In this document: piece by piece, positions 11,173 to 21,169 of the stretch
How positions within the stretch are numbered: position 1 is the stretch's first letter
How the letters are laid out: the number at the start of each line of letters is the position of its first letter
From: Flaccisagitta enflata
Lineage: Eukaryota; Chaetognatha; Sagittoidea; Aphragmophora
Reading direction: 5' to 3'
Length of the DNA stretch: 64,000 nucleotides
Assembly (NCBI GenBank): GCA_965153355.1
Contig: OZ231127.1
Coordinates: 84,320,001-84,384,000, forward strand
Translations under genes and position numbers: made by a program
The notes under the pieces: model-generated
Databases searched by the model: none
What the model saw: only the letters and a program-made list of their open reading frames with translations
Told to the model about the DNA's origin: nothing

Positions 11173-11510
11173 AAAGCCGCACTTTTTGAAGGCAAATTGT
11201 CATGATGAATTTCAAAATAATTGATTAAAATCTTAGACTTTTAGAAAGCTCTTGAAAAGATCTTTCATTTGGCTTCAATCTGGTAATTTTAGCTTAATCT
11301 TTTAGAAATGGTATGAGAATCAGTGAGCATTTTTACAAATTAGAAGATAACCTTAACAAGCTCTAGCTCCAAGACCGTTTGAGATACTGATCTAAGATTG
11401 ATCTATAATGAGAGAATATTTGAAAACTTTTAAAATCAATTTAACAGAAAAATGTTAAAATGATTTCTTTTTTTCGTTCATCAACACAAAATAGGGTGCG
11501 GCTTTTTTTT

Positions 11511-11755
11511 TTGTCGAGTAGTACAAAAGAACAATAGTACAATAGGGAAATAGCACAATGCTACAATAGTACATTAGGACAATAGGAAAATAGGACAATA
11601 GGACAATACAACAATACAACAATAGTTTAATAGTGCAATAGAACAATAGTGCAATATTTCAATAGAACAATAGGACAATAGTCAATAGTACAATAGTACA
11701 ATACGACAATAGTTCAATAGTACAAGATTACAATAGTTCAATAGTCCAATAGTAG
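11511..11755. repeat. Degenerate ACAATAGTAC repeat
   Basis: About 25 imperfect copies of a 9-10 bp unit (ACAATAGTAC, ACAATAGGAA). There is no coding potential. Confidence 0.85.
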
Positions 11756-11819
11756 GTTGTAAATGGCGTGTGGCATACGTTTGCTAGGTTTGCAAAGATT
11801 GACAAGATAGGCAAACATG

Positions 11820-12007
11820 CTTTTCTTTTGCAATAACGTTTTCAAGTGAGTCCTTGCACAACTCTCAATTCAGACAGGAACCATCGTTAGAGTGAGATTA
11901 AAATTTGAAATTGAATTTTTATTGGAATCTTAAATGGATCCTCTGTCCCGGTTAAATTGAGAGTTGTGCAAAGGCTCATTTGAAAACATTTTTGCAAAAG
12001 AAAAACA
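11820..12007. mobile_element. Short palindromic element
   Basis: Left TTTTGCAATAACGTTTTCAA, then GTGAGTCCTTGCACAACTCT, is mirrored on the right by AGAGTTGTGCAAAGGCTCAT and TTGAAAACATTTTTGCAAAA. The centre is AT-rich. It is probably a small non-autonomous element; no clear target duplication was found. Confidence 0.45.
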
Positions 12008-12306
12008 TTTTTGCGAGGCGAAATTCAATTTTGGCGTTTCTTAGGCACCGTGACTAACGTAATGTGTGAGTAGGTTGCAACAGTAGTAAATTGGCGTTTA
12101 CAGGTGCGGGAATTGAACGATGATGTTAAAAACCACTAGGTTAAATAGATGGGAAAGTCGAGGAGCGCCAACTAGTAGACAATTCTTTACCACCTCTCAA
12201 CCTCTATTCCTTCAATGAAAACCAAATACAACACCAGATTGAATTAGTTGAGTGAAATTTGCCCCATTTCCATCGTTTTGTGTCAACTTATGTGTCAATC
12301 ATCAAG

Positions 12307-12448
12307 ACATACCTACCATGGGAGTAGTAAACATTGTCTGTGTTCTAATGCTAGCTGTGTCAAAGATAACAATCCATTAACACCGTTTAAACTTTCATGT
12401 TATACTGACAGGTGGCACAGATGGGCGAAAAAATACGTTTGTAATTAA
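12307..12448 (+). CDS. Possible third exon of the secreted peptide gene (alternative)
   Basis: If exon 2 ends at 11134 (donor CAT|GTAAGA), an acceptor ATCATCAAG|A at 12306 keeps phase and gives 46 more residues ending at TAA 12446-12448. The cysteines fall as C-x-C-x4-C (HCLCSNASC), followed by two later ones. Together with exon 2 this makes an even number of cysteines after the KR site. The polypyrimidine context is moderate. The alternative is that this is a chance frame and the gene ends in exon 2. Confidence 0.25.
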
Positions 12449-12622
12449 ATCGGTCTTGCTCACGAAAAATGGAAATGTTGAAACGAAAAAAGAATAACAT
12501 TGATACTTGAAATTTGGAAAAATAACGGAAATGTCTTCTATTGTGTAAGGCGTTTTGTCGTGTCTGGTGCAACGAAACAACCTAATTAGATATCTCGTGT
12601 GTAAACTGACAATGTCATCCTT

Positions 12623-12829
12623 CTAGTTGTCATCCTCATTGTCATTTACATCTTTCTCACTGGCATCGTCATCCTCCTGATTGTTAACTTCATTGTCACC
12701 TTCACTTTTTTCACTGTCATCTTCGTCATCTTCACTGTCATGTACATCTTCTTCACTGTCATCTGCGTCATCTTTTCCCTGGTTGTCATCTTCACTGTCA
12801 TCTTCGCTGTCATCTTCCTCCTCGCGTGT
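12623..12829 (-). CDS. Probable terminal exon encoding a very acidic C-terminal tail
   Basis: From an acceptor TTTCCATAG|ACA (exon start 12829) a 68-codon frame runs to TAG at 12625-12623. It reads TREEEDDSEDDSEDD, with EEDVHDSEDDEDDSEKS further on and ENEDDN-like repeats to the end. The upstream codon in frame is the TAG of the splice site, so the frame starts exactly there. Asp/Glu/Ser tails occur in histone chaperones, nucleolar and ER proteins. Nothing identifies which, and the sequence could also be a degenerate GATGACAGTGAA repeat that is open by chance. No upstream exon was identified. Confidence 0.35.
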   Translation of the reverse strand, partial: TREEEDDSEDDSEDDNQGKDDADDSEEDVHDSEDDEDDSEKSEGDNEVNNQEDDDASEKDVNDNEDDN

Positions 12830-12979
12830 CTATGGAAACTTTAAGGACGTCGGCATTTCATAAATGCGGTTGACATTTTGAAATTTCAAGAGCAGATGCA
12901 AGAAAAACACGCGCAAATGGAACTGAAACAGATGAGAAGATGACGGCAGGGAGAAAATGAAGAAAGGAGTGATGAGAAA

Positions 12980-13347
12980 AAACAAGGCCAACACCTATAA
13001 GTCGCGTGCGAGACTTACAGACAAAGAGTGACTTAGAATGACTTTCAATGACTTAGAATGACCAAAAATGACCAAAATTGACTTAAAATGACTAAAAAAA
13101 CAAAAAACCAAAAATAACTTAAAATGACTTAAACTGACTTAAAATGACTTAAAATGACTTAGACTGACTCAAAATGACTTAGAATAACTATAAATGACTT
13201 AAAATGACTTAAAATGACCTAAGAGTTGACGTTATAGTACACAAAAGTAAAGTGTGACGGACGGACGGACGGACGGACGGACCGACGGACGGACGGACGG
13301 ACGGACCGACAAAGCGGGTTGTAGAGTCGCGTGCACGCGACTAAAAA
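12980..13347 (+). mobile_element. HINE-like element, GACTTAAAATG subtype
   Basis: It starts AAAACAAGGCCAACACC, then AAGTCGCGTGCGAGACTT, about 180 bp of AATGACTTA-type decamers, GTTGACGTTATAGTAC, and a GGAC tetranucleotide tract. It ends GGGTTGTAG plus the perfect 18-base palindrome AGTCGCGTGCACGCGACT and AAAAA. Copies at 41513-41873 and 56693-57084 are nearly identical, so the subtype was recently active. Confidence 0.85.
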
Positions 13348-13616
13348 GGATAAGAGGATGGGAGGAGAAAGACAGCTTGAAAAAACGAGTAAAAGGTATT
13401 TCAATCCTATTTCTTCGAGGAAATATTGAACGCCACAGATGCTCAAAAAGGATAAAGAAATGTACATTAAACGATTCAAATTTTGTATATGATTTCCTCC
13501 TTCTATCCTCCCTTCAGATGAATGTCTTGCATTTAAGCATGCAACTGGTTTTAAAAAGCCTCCGCTGTTTCAGATGGAAGTAAATACGGCTTGAACAGTA
13601 AGCCATTTAAAAACTT

Positions 13617-13728
13617 TAACAAGACCCAAGTAGTCTTACCCGGAAAGACAAGTTGTTAAGTAGTCATGCCATAAGATTCAAGGCCAAGTCTTACCCGAAA
13701 GACAAGTAGTATTCACAGTGACCCGAAG
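13617..13728 (-). repeat. Ectopic copy of the receptor exon-end repeat
   Basis: On minus this contains CTTGAATCTTATGGCATGAC, TAC, then CAACTTGTCTTTC and GGGTAAGAC, the same sequence as the 48-bp unit repeated at 20840-21000. It is about two units with a 7-bp insertion and an in-frame TAA. The cysteine-loop part of the exon is absent, so only the repeat unit moved or was duplicated. Confidence 0.7.
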
Positions 13729-13848
13729 ATGACATTAGAATGAGAAATTTTTTGGGAGGTGGTTGCAGGATAATTAAAGAATGCGAACATAGAGTTCTTG
13801 CCGCATCAAGCTCAATATGAGACTGCAGGAGTTTTAAAAATGAACAAA

Positions 13849-13879
<31 letters not shown>

Positions 13880-13976
13880 ACTCTTTTCGCAAGAAAAGCT
13901 ATCATATGCCTCCACAAACATAAATAAGAGGCTGTATCTGTCTATCGATTTGACTGTCTGTTTATCGGTCATTTAT

Positions 13977-14075
13977 TCATCCATTCATTCATTCATTCAT
14001 TCATTCATTCATTCATTCATTCATTCATTCATTCATTCATTCATTCATTCATTCATTTATTCATTCATTCATTAT
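13977..14075. repeat. (ATTC)n microsatellite
   Basis: About 23 tetranucleotide units, preceded by an A/T homopolymer at 13853-13879. Confidence 0.95.
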
Positions 14076-14112
14076 GATCCTTTAAAAAAACTTTCATTCA
14101 TAAAAAAAAGTT

Positions 14113-14230
14113 GTTTTAGGTGCGACAAAGCACCTCTATGTGTCCGTCGGTCGTTGGGTAGGTTGGTCGGTTGGTCTGTCGGTCGGGTAACGCATTGGTT
14201 CGACGTTCCACACGTCGCACCCATCAGTTC
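14113..14230 (-). mobile_element. HINE-like element fragment, AGGTGCGAC subtype
   Basis: The plus strand shows TTTTAGGTGCGACAAAGCAC, then a GGTTGGTC tract, GGGTAACGCATTGG and CACACGTCGCACCC. It is the same subtype as 3181-3313. A possible left end (CTTGGCCTTGTTATT) lies at about 14507-14521, separated by about 270 bp. Confidence 0.6.
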
Positions 14231-15150
14231 ATAATGAGACCGCTGCAAGAGCTTAAATGAAGGAGCTACCCACAACAGTCAGGAAAATTTTTAGTTGCAA
14301 CAATGTTCGATTTTTAAGTTGAAGAAAAAATAGAAAAACTTCAAGATTGATTTTCCCGCCTGCTTTTGGCTTTGGCTTTCTTATTTCCGCGAAGCGTCCG
14401 TGTTAACTGTTTTAATTCCCTCAAAAATGAGTAAGACGTCAATATTTTGGAGGGAAAAAGAGGGCCTATAACGCGCCGATCAGAATCATCTCCAATGTTA
14501 TTGGCCAACTTGGCCTTGTTATTGAAGACATTCATTTTTGAGAAAAAGTATATTCATAAGTACTTAATACGTGGGGCGTGTTAACTCTGCCTTGTTTATA
14601 ATTGCCAAATGTGTAATCTGAAAAAAATCTTACTAACAAAGATGTTTACACTCGCTATCTTGGCAAAGACACTCACATGCACTCACATGCACACGGCATA
14701 TCCACTTCCATTGCTACTGGCATTATGCAACTAAAAGGGAGGTACATGACCAAAGCTGTTCATGACGAATTACATTTAAGCAAGCTCCCATCTTTGAATG
14801 AGGCTCTAGAAGTTGGTCAAAGAGACCCAAAAACGCGATTTTAATTATCCAGAGAATGGCGCTATAGAAAAAGTGTCGTAGAATAACTAATATAATATAA
14901 TATAAAATTTAAGCTATCAAAGGAAGCAAGCTTTTTACGACTTGCTCTTCGAGATGATAGCTGTTCCGTCGGAAAAATGTTGGAAGAAGGTTTCAAATAC
15001 TAATAAATGCGGTATAACGAAAAATGACAATTTCAAATGACTTTAAAAAGTAGTTTTAGATACTGATTCTTGAGTTCACAATTGTCCACTGGTTGATTGA
15101 ATGCCGTATATACAAATAGTCTCCATGGAGGGTTATTGTTACTGTTGTCA
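14231..15150. other. Non-repetitive AT-rich interval, no gene recognised
   Basis: A 77-codon open stretch without a good start lies at about 14610-14845 on plus (TSIATGIMQLKGRYMTKAVH is its most gene-like part). It has no recognised family, no clear splice sites and no neighbours. It may be a decayed exon. Confidence 0.3.
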
Positions 15151-15162
15151 TTTTTTCTGTCG

Positions 15163-15252
<90 letters not shown>
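15163..15252. repeat. (TTG)n microsatellite
   Basis: About 29 TTG units. Poly-Leu, poly-Cys and poly-Thr frames here are artefacts. Confidence 0.95.
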
Positions 15253-15419
15253 CAATTTTCAAAGTGGAGGCATGGTATGTTCAGAAGTCCAGGTTGATGC
15301 CTTGGAAAAAATGGCCATTAGCAGCCCTACTCCCACGACATCTTATGGCTGCAGTCTTTGTAGATCTTGAGCTTTACTTTGTCTAATTATCGTGATCAAC
15401 GTTGTGGCCGATGCCACTG

Positions 15420-15505
15420 GTCTTTACTTTATCTTTACTTTATCTTTACTTTACTTTACTTTATCTTTACTTTATCTTTACTTTATCTTTACTTTATCTT
15501 TACAA
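15420..15505. repeat. Tandem TCTTTACTTTA repeat
   Basis: Repeats of TTTACTTTATC, about 11-12 bp, seven to eight copies. Confidence 0.85.
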
Positions 15506-16152
15506 ATGAACCGGTCTCGCTCTTTTCTTTGCCTTTTTTTTCTGTGCGTAAAAGTTGAGAACCAAGCAGCAAAGCGAGCCAAGCGAGCACACTGGTTGTA
15601 TGCGATTTTCATCTCTTTACAGAGTTTCCCAATACATACCGACAACGGCCTGAAAGGAACAGGCCGCTGAGTTTGGAGTGCCAGTTGTCTTCAGTGAATG
15701 CCCGGACTGTAATGCCCGCCTGGTAGCTTGTTGACTTGTTGGTGGCTTATTGATTGTGCAGCACTTTGGGCCGTGGAATTTGGAGGTCGCTAATCGGTCT
15801 CCCCAAGACAAATTTTGTCCATGTTTAGTCTCCAAGAAAATGTCATAAAGATTTGTGAACCCATAAACAAATTTTTCTTGCTTGAAAGACATATGGCCGT
15901 CATTCCGTGAAAATCGGGCACGTCTTTATGTCTCTTGTTGATTAATATTTTTGAGATTGGTTGTAGACGAGTGAAAAAAAGAAGGGTAGGCGAGATATGG
16001 TTAGGTGAAACCAATACCTGCCGAGAGGATGACAAAGCACAGTTAGGTTAAACTGACACTATGCCACCAGTGCCAAATGATGACAGCTGCCAACACTTGG
16101 CACGGTATGCAAAATCTGACGTTGTTACAATTTTTCATTTCTTTTTCTTTTT

Positions 16153-19000
16153 TCAGGCAGATTGATTTTTTTGGAATTTGTCATACAGAGCTTTGAATTG
16201 ATTAACGGAGGTTGATTGGCGAATTGTGAGAGGAAGGGCATTCCAGATAGGGGGGATGCGAACGGAGAAAAAATGTTTCCTTAGATCGAGACGTGCAGGT
16301 TTCGTTTCAAGTGAAAGTGGGTCTGATGATAAGCGAGTTTGAGGTCCTACCTCACGAGATAAAAAAGTGAGCCAGGTAGATTTATCGACTTTAGTAAAAC
16401 CGCGCAGCATTTTGAATGTTTCAATGCAGTCACCTCTGGTTCGCCGGTCTCTTAAAGATGATAAGCCAATTTTCAATAATTTTTCCTCGTAAGTACCAGA
16501 TAGGCTGGTAATTTGGCGCACGAAACGTTTTTGAACTTTTTCAAGAGTGTCAATATCCTTAATGGTATAAGGGCACCAAGCTTGAATGGCATACTCCAGG
16601 TGCGGACGTACAAAAGTTTTGTACAACTGGACCATGGTTGTTTTTTCACGACATTTAAAAGATCTTAACAGACGGCCTAAGACCTGGTTTGCTTTTTGCG
16701 CGGCTTTTGAGACTTGAAGGCTAGGTTTTGCAGACTGGTCGACAAAAACTCCAAGGTCTTTCTGATTGGAGGTAACATTGAGTGTAACTCCCTCCATGTT
16801 GTAAACAAATTGGGGATTGTTGTTTCCAAGGTGTAGAATTTTACACTTGCCAACATTGAAGGACATTTGCCACTTTTTTGCCCAGGCCATGAGGTTGTTG
16901 ATTACATCTTGTAGAGCGAGATTGTCAGCTACTGTTGAGATTCTCTTAATCACCTTTGTGTCATCAGCAAATTTCAAGAGCAAAGCAATGATATCCTCAA
17001 TGCAGCCGTCAATATCGTTGATGTATATGATGAATGATATTGGCCCAAGTACAGAGCCCTGAGGGACGCTGCATGGAACAGCACACCAGTCAGACTGCTT
17101 ACCATTTAGGACAACCCTGTGCTTGCGGTTGGATAACCAAGCGGTTGGATATCCAAGCGAGAATCTCACCCTTGATATTCAGGGCTTCTAATTTTGAAAG
17201 GCGTCGTTTGTGTTGAACTTTATCAAACGCTTTTGCAAAGTCAAGGTACAGAATATCAACACAATCGCCACTATCAAGAATTGCTGTAACCTCTTCCAGG
17301 CAATGTAAGAGGTTGGTAAGACAAGATTTCTTGGCCATGAAGCCGTGTTGTGAACTATTGAGCAGCTCATTCTCCATTACGTGCTTCATAATTGCCGCCT
17401 TAAGTAACTTTTCAAGCAGTTTGCTGACAATACTAGTAAGGGAAATTGGTCGATAGTTGGAAACAAGCTTCACGGAGCCCGATTTGTGAATTAAGGTGAT
17501 GTTGGCCACTTTCCAGTCATCAGGGACTGTTGATTTCCGAAGAGAAAGTTTAAAAATCTGAGTCAGCGGGTGTACTAGTTCTTCACAGGCCTCGATTAGC
17601 ACAAAACTTGCAATGCCATCAGGTCCAGGAGAGCAATGCCGTTTTAGCCTCAGCATTTCTTGTTTAACAAGAAGTGGGGAAATCTGAAGTGTTTCAAGCG
17701 AAGACCCTGGAAAGCTATCAGCTTGCACAGACGTAAATGCACTTTCATTCTCAAACACTGAGGAGTAGTAATCATTTAATAGAGTAGCCATTTCAGAGTC
17801 ATCTGATATCAATCTACCTTGGCTATCTTCTAATGGACCAATGCCTGTTTTGTTTGAACGTTTGCTACCAACATAGGCATAAAAGGCTTTAGGATTCTCT
17901 TTGGCGTTTTTAGCCAATGATTCCTCATACTTAAGCTTAGCTTTCCTAATTTTCTTTTTCAAGGCTTTTTCGGCGGATTTGAACTCAGAAAGATTAGCAA
18001 CTGATGGGGTAGCCTTGTATGTTTTCCAGAGGCGCTGCTTCTGCCTGATTGAAGAGAGCAAACTTTTGTCCATCCAGGCTGGCCTCTTTTTTTTATTTGC
18101 CTTCATCAAGGGGACACATTGACTTACAGTAGAATTGTAAATGGACTTGAAGTTTAACCAAGCAGTGTTAATATTGTTCGTGTCTAGTGCTTCAGTCCAA
18201 TTACAACCTTTAAAGAGGCGGCGCATCTGAAGTGTGTCTGCCCTTGAAAAGTTATATTTAGGTTGGCTGTAATGCTTTTTGACCCAAGCCTTGTTTGTTG
18301 TGAAAGTAATTATACAGTGATCGCTATTTCCGAGCTGGCCATCATTTGTAACTTCCGTAATCCTCCCTGATTCTGCAAAAATTAAGTCTAGAACATTTCC
18401 ATTGCGGTGTGTAGCAAAGTCAACATGTTGGTTCCAGAATTTGTCAGAGACTAATTCAATGAAGCTATGTACATCGTTGGGACCGGAGAAGCTCTCCCAA
18501 TTTATGTTGGGGTAATTGAAATCACCCACGACGAGTGAGGAGTTTTTGGCTAGTTTTAAGACATCAAGAAGACAATCATTATTTACAGAACTAGAGTTTG
18601 GTGACCGGTAAATAACAAACAAGGACAGTGTGTCACCACCAGGAGGGCTAATCTCGATACTAGAATATTGATTGAAACTGCATTGTGCTGTTGATTCTAC
18701 AGCTCTTAAGGACTCCTTTGCGTAAATAAGAATTCCCCCACCCCTCCCATTTTGGGTGTCATTTCGGTCATGTCGGGAGATAATGGCATAGTCAGGAAGA
18801 GTAAGGAAATGGTTAGAAACTGAGTCATTTGTCCATGTTTCGGTTATGGCAATTATGTCAGGTTGGGTGAGAGAGGCATAAATCTTTAGTTCATCTATTT
18901 TGTTGACTACACTCCTGGCATTGGTGTACATGATTTTTAGGCCTGAGCCACTGTTGCCTTGCCAAGATGTGGCCTCACCCCTCGACCTCGGACTACCCAC
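16153..19000 (-). pseudogene. CR1 ORF2: endonuclease and reverse transcriptase, one frameshift
   Basis: The first segment (19000-17099) carries the APE endonuclease (ITETWTND, FNYPNINW, SDHCIITF) and RT motifs (GPDGIASFVL, NYRPISLTS, LYLDFAKAFDKVQH). The second (to 16153) carries VPQGSVLGPISF, FADDTKVIKR and the C-terminal domain. The frame is lost at 17125-17156, where a 16-bp unit (GCGGTTGGATAACCAA and GCGGTTGGATATCCAA) is tandemly duplicated. Otherwise the about 950-codon frame is intact, so inactivation is recent. Confidence 0.85.
17125..17156. repeat. 16-bp tandem duplication that frameshifts CR1 ORF2
   Basis: Two adjacent 16-base units differ at one position. Sixteen is not a multiple of three, and the frame is restored if one unit is ignored. 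Confidence 0.85.
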
Positions 19001-20186
19001 TTGAAAGTCTCCCCGTTTTTTAAGTCGGCATTTTTTGCAACGGCCACGGCAGCCAGATCATCCCCACGCTTTTTCGCAAAATCGCGCTGGTTGGCGGTCA
19101 TATCCGGTTTCACAACCACATTCTTCCACTGAGGATGATCCTTCAGAACCTTTCCCTTACTCAGAATGAGCTCTTTGTCCACGGTGTTGGGCATTCTAAT
19201 GAGAATTGGTCTAGGCTTCTCCCCTGGTTTACCGATGCGACGTTGCAACTGGAATACCCTTTTTGGGCAGCGGCCCCAAAGGGCCGATGTCCTCCACCTT
19301 TTTGACGTCTTGATCGTGGGGAGAAGGCTGAAGTGTTCTATCAGGCTCGGTAACCCCAAAAACGACCAGGTTAGGGCGCTTGGCTTCTATCTTCTTTCAA
19401 GCCTCTCCTGAGCCATTGGCTAAGGCCTTCTCAGGCCTCAAATCTGGCCTCTCAGGCCTCAAATCCAGCCTCTCAGGCTTCAAATCCAGTCTCTCAGGAC
19501 TCAAATCCAGCCTCTTGGGCCTCAAATCCAGCCTCTCAGGCCTTAAATCCAGCCTCTTGGGCCTCAAATCCAGCCTCTCAGAAAATTACCCCAAATATGC
19601 CATCTCTTCACCCCTGTGTCCTACAGGACATCGGCCCTTTGGGGCCGCTGCCCTGCTCTCACTCCACTTCTTCAGCTAATCACTCCAAGCAGGGCATCGG
19701 GTACCGCTGACCATGTGCGATCCTTGGATGACTTGTTTCACCAGCCATGGCTGTAAAAATTTCATCCACCTTTTTGACGTCTTGATCGTGGGGAGAAGGC
19801 TGAAGTGTTCTATCAGGCTCGGGAACCCCAAAAACAACCAGGTTAGGGCGCTTGGCTTCTATCTCAAAGAGCTCTTTCATGGTAGCCTCCTTTTCCTGAG
19901 CCATTTAGCTTTTAATTTCGGTGATGTTGGTCTTGTTCTCTGCTGTCATTTTCTCGTTGTCTTCAACTCTAGTAGCCATCACTTGGACATCTTTCTGCAT
20001 TAGGGTGACCCTATTCTGCGTGTCATTCAGTGTTTGAGTAATGGATTGGCGAAAAGTTGCCTGATTCGAACTCAGTGTGGTCACAGTCTGATTCGTGGTG
20101 TTTATGGCCCTTGTTAAATCTTCCATCCTTTTAAACATATCATCAAACGTGGCCTGCAAATCGGCTTGTTGCCTTGTTTTGCTCAT
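18937..20186 (-). pseudogene. CR1 ORF1, split by a foldback insertion and one stop
   Basis: From ATG 20186 the first 93 codons form a coiled coil (FKRMEDLTRAINTTNQTV). TAA at 19907-19905 breaks the frame, which continues as AQEKEATMKELFEIEAKRPN and LVVFGVPEPD. After the insertion 19265-19740 it resumes as RRIGKPGEKPRPILIRM and VVVKPDMTANQRDFAKKRGD. The coiled coil plus GKPGEKPRPI/MTANQRD blocks resemble RNA-binding ORF1 proteins of CR1/L1-like elements. Confidence 0.75.
19265..19740. mobile_element. Foldback element (copy 2) inserted in CR1 ORF1
   Basis: The left end is GGGCAGCGGCCCCAAAGGGC then CGATGTCCT. The right arm at about 19607-19655 is CACCCCTGTGTCCTACAGGA then CATCGGCCCTTTGGGGCCGC. 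The right extension GGGCATCGGGTACCGCTGAC ends GGATGACTTGTTT. The interior has ten or so units of CTCAGGCCTCAAATCCAGC. Just inside the left arm it carries a duplicated 128-bp slice of ORF1 (19291-19418, matching 19769-19905). Confidence 0.75.
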
Positions 20187-20212
20187 TTTCCTTGGCTCAA
20201 CCCTTAAAAATT

Positions 20213-20270
20213 TCTTTCTTTCTTTCTTTCTTTCTTTCTCTCTTTCTTTCTTTCTTTCTTTCTTTTTTTT

Positions 20271-20364
<94 letters not shown>

Positions 20365-20400
20365 TTCCTTACTTCCTTACTTTCCTTTCTTTTCTTTTCT
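20213..20400. repeat. (CTTT)n microsatellite at the CR1 5' boundary
   Basis: Long CTTT tract with CCTT and ACTTCC variants at its right edge. Confidence 0.95.
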
Positions 20401-20832
20401 TACTTTCTTCCTTTCATTCTTTTACTTTTTTTTTCTGTTTTTTTTTTCTGCTTTTTAAGTTTCACTTTTACTAAACGTATTCTTTTTCTTTCACACGCAA
20501 TCGAGATCGAAGGTCAGGAGAGATTGTTATTGAGAATGGAATTTGAAGAAAAAAAAAAAGATGATTCCAATTAAATCGCAGAATGTGATTTAGGGCTAAA
20601 AGTAGGTGAAGAAGTTTAGAGAGAGGGCCGAAATTTCGATATTGTGTAGGTTACGAATTGTTGCATAACTGAGCCAATTTTCGTTAATTTTCGTTGATAT
20701 TTATTGCTAAAAAGTTAATTTTTTTCTTACAACGCACGAGAGGAAAATTTTAGTCGACTTTCTTCCAACGTGGCATTTTCACATTCCTTCCTTTCGTATT
20801 TTCAAGGAAAAAATCTACTGTGTATTGTTCTC

Positions 20833-21000
20833 ATGCCATAAGATTCAAGTCATACTCGAAAGACAAGTAGTTTTGTAGCCATGCCATAAGATTCAAGTCT
20901 TACCCGAAAGACAAGTTGTTTTGTAGTCATGCCATAAGATTCAAGTCTTACCCGAAAGACAAGTTGTTTCGTAGTCATGCCATAAGATTCAAGGCGTAGT
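20833..21000 (-). repeat. 48-bp tandem repeat spanning a receptor exon end and its splice donor
   Basis: About 3.5 copies. Each copy on minus contains CTTGAATCTTATGGCATGAC, CAACTTGTCTTTCGG and GTAAGA. The unit is exactly 16 codons, so the frame LESYGMTTKQLVFR repeats with VR linkers. The third copy's donor is GTATGA. Confidence 0.9.
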
Positions 21001-21066
21001 CCGCATGTTTGGTTGTCCATCGGAAACTTTTGGAGTCGCATGAAGCAGGACAATATCAGAGTCACC
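20952..21066 (-). CDS. Cys-loop ligand-gated ion channel, exon with the cysteine loop and loop B
   Basis: The acceptor is TTCATTCAG|G at 21067, with a (CT)n polypyrimidine tract. The exon encodes VTLILSCFMRLQKFPMDNQT, then CGLRLESYGMTTKQLVFR. The two cysteines are 13 residues apart with FPMD between them, the signature of the Cys-loop superfamily. FPMD and LESYG point to the anion-channel (GABA-A/glycine/GluCl) side. Its first base completes the codon begun in the exon at 22652-22780. The donor CGG|GTAAGA at 20951 leaves phase 0. Two more donors lie 48 and 96 bp downstream in tandem copies of the exon end. Confidence 0.85.
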
Positions 21067-21072
21067 CTGAAT

Positions 21073-21074
<2 letters not shown>

Positions 21075-21168
<94 letters not shown>
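21075..21168. repeat. (GA/CT)n microsatellite acting as polypyrimidine tract
   Basis: About 47 GA units on plus. On minus the CT tract runs up to TTCATTCAG, the acceptor of the receptor exon. Confidence 0.9.

Positions 21169-21169
<1 letters not shown>

Larger units (their letters stand above)
16140..20210 (-). mobile_element. CR1-type LINE, nearly full length, with a foldback element inserted in ORF1
   Basis: The minus-strand order is ORF1 coiled coil, ORF1 RNA-binding domain, ORF2 endonuclease, reverse transcriptase and C-terminal region. The catalytic FADDTKV, the start MYTNARSVVNKIDEL and the C-terminal block HLEYAIQAWCPY are hallmarks of CR1-clade ORF2. ORF1 and ORF2 overlap at 18937-19000. 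The 5' end abuts a CTTT microsatellite at about 20210. The element lies in the receptor gene's strand direction, downstream of its last recognised exon. Confidence 0.85.
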
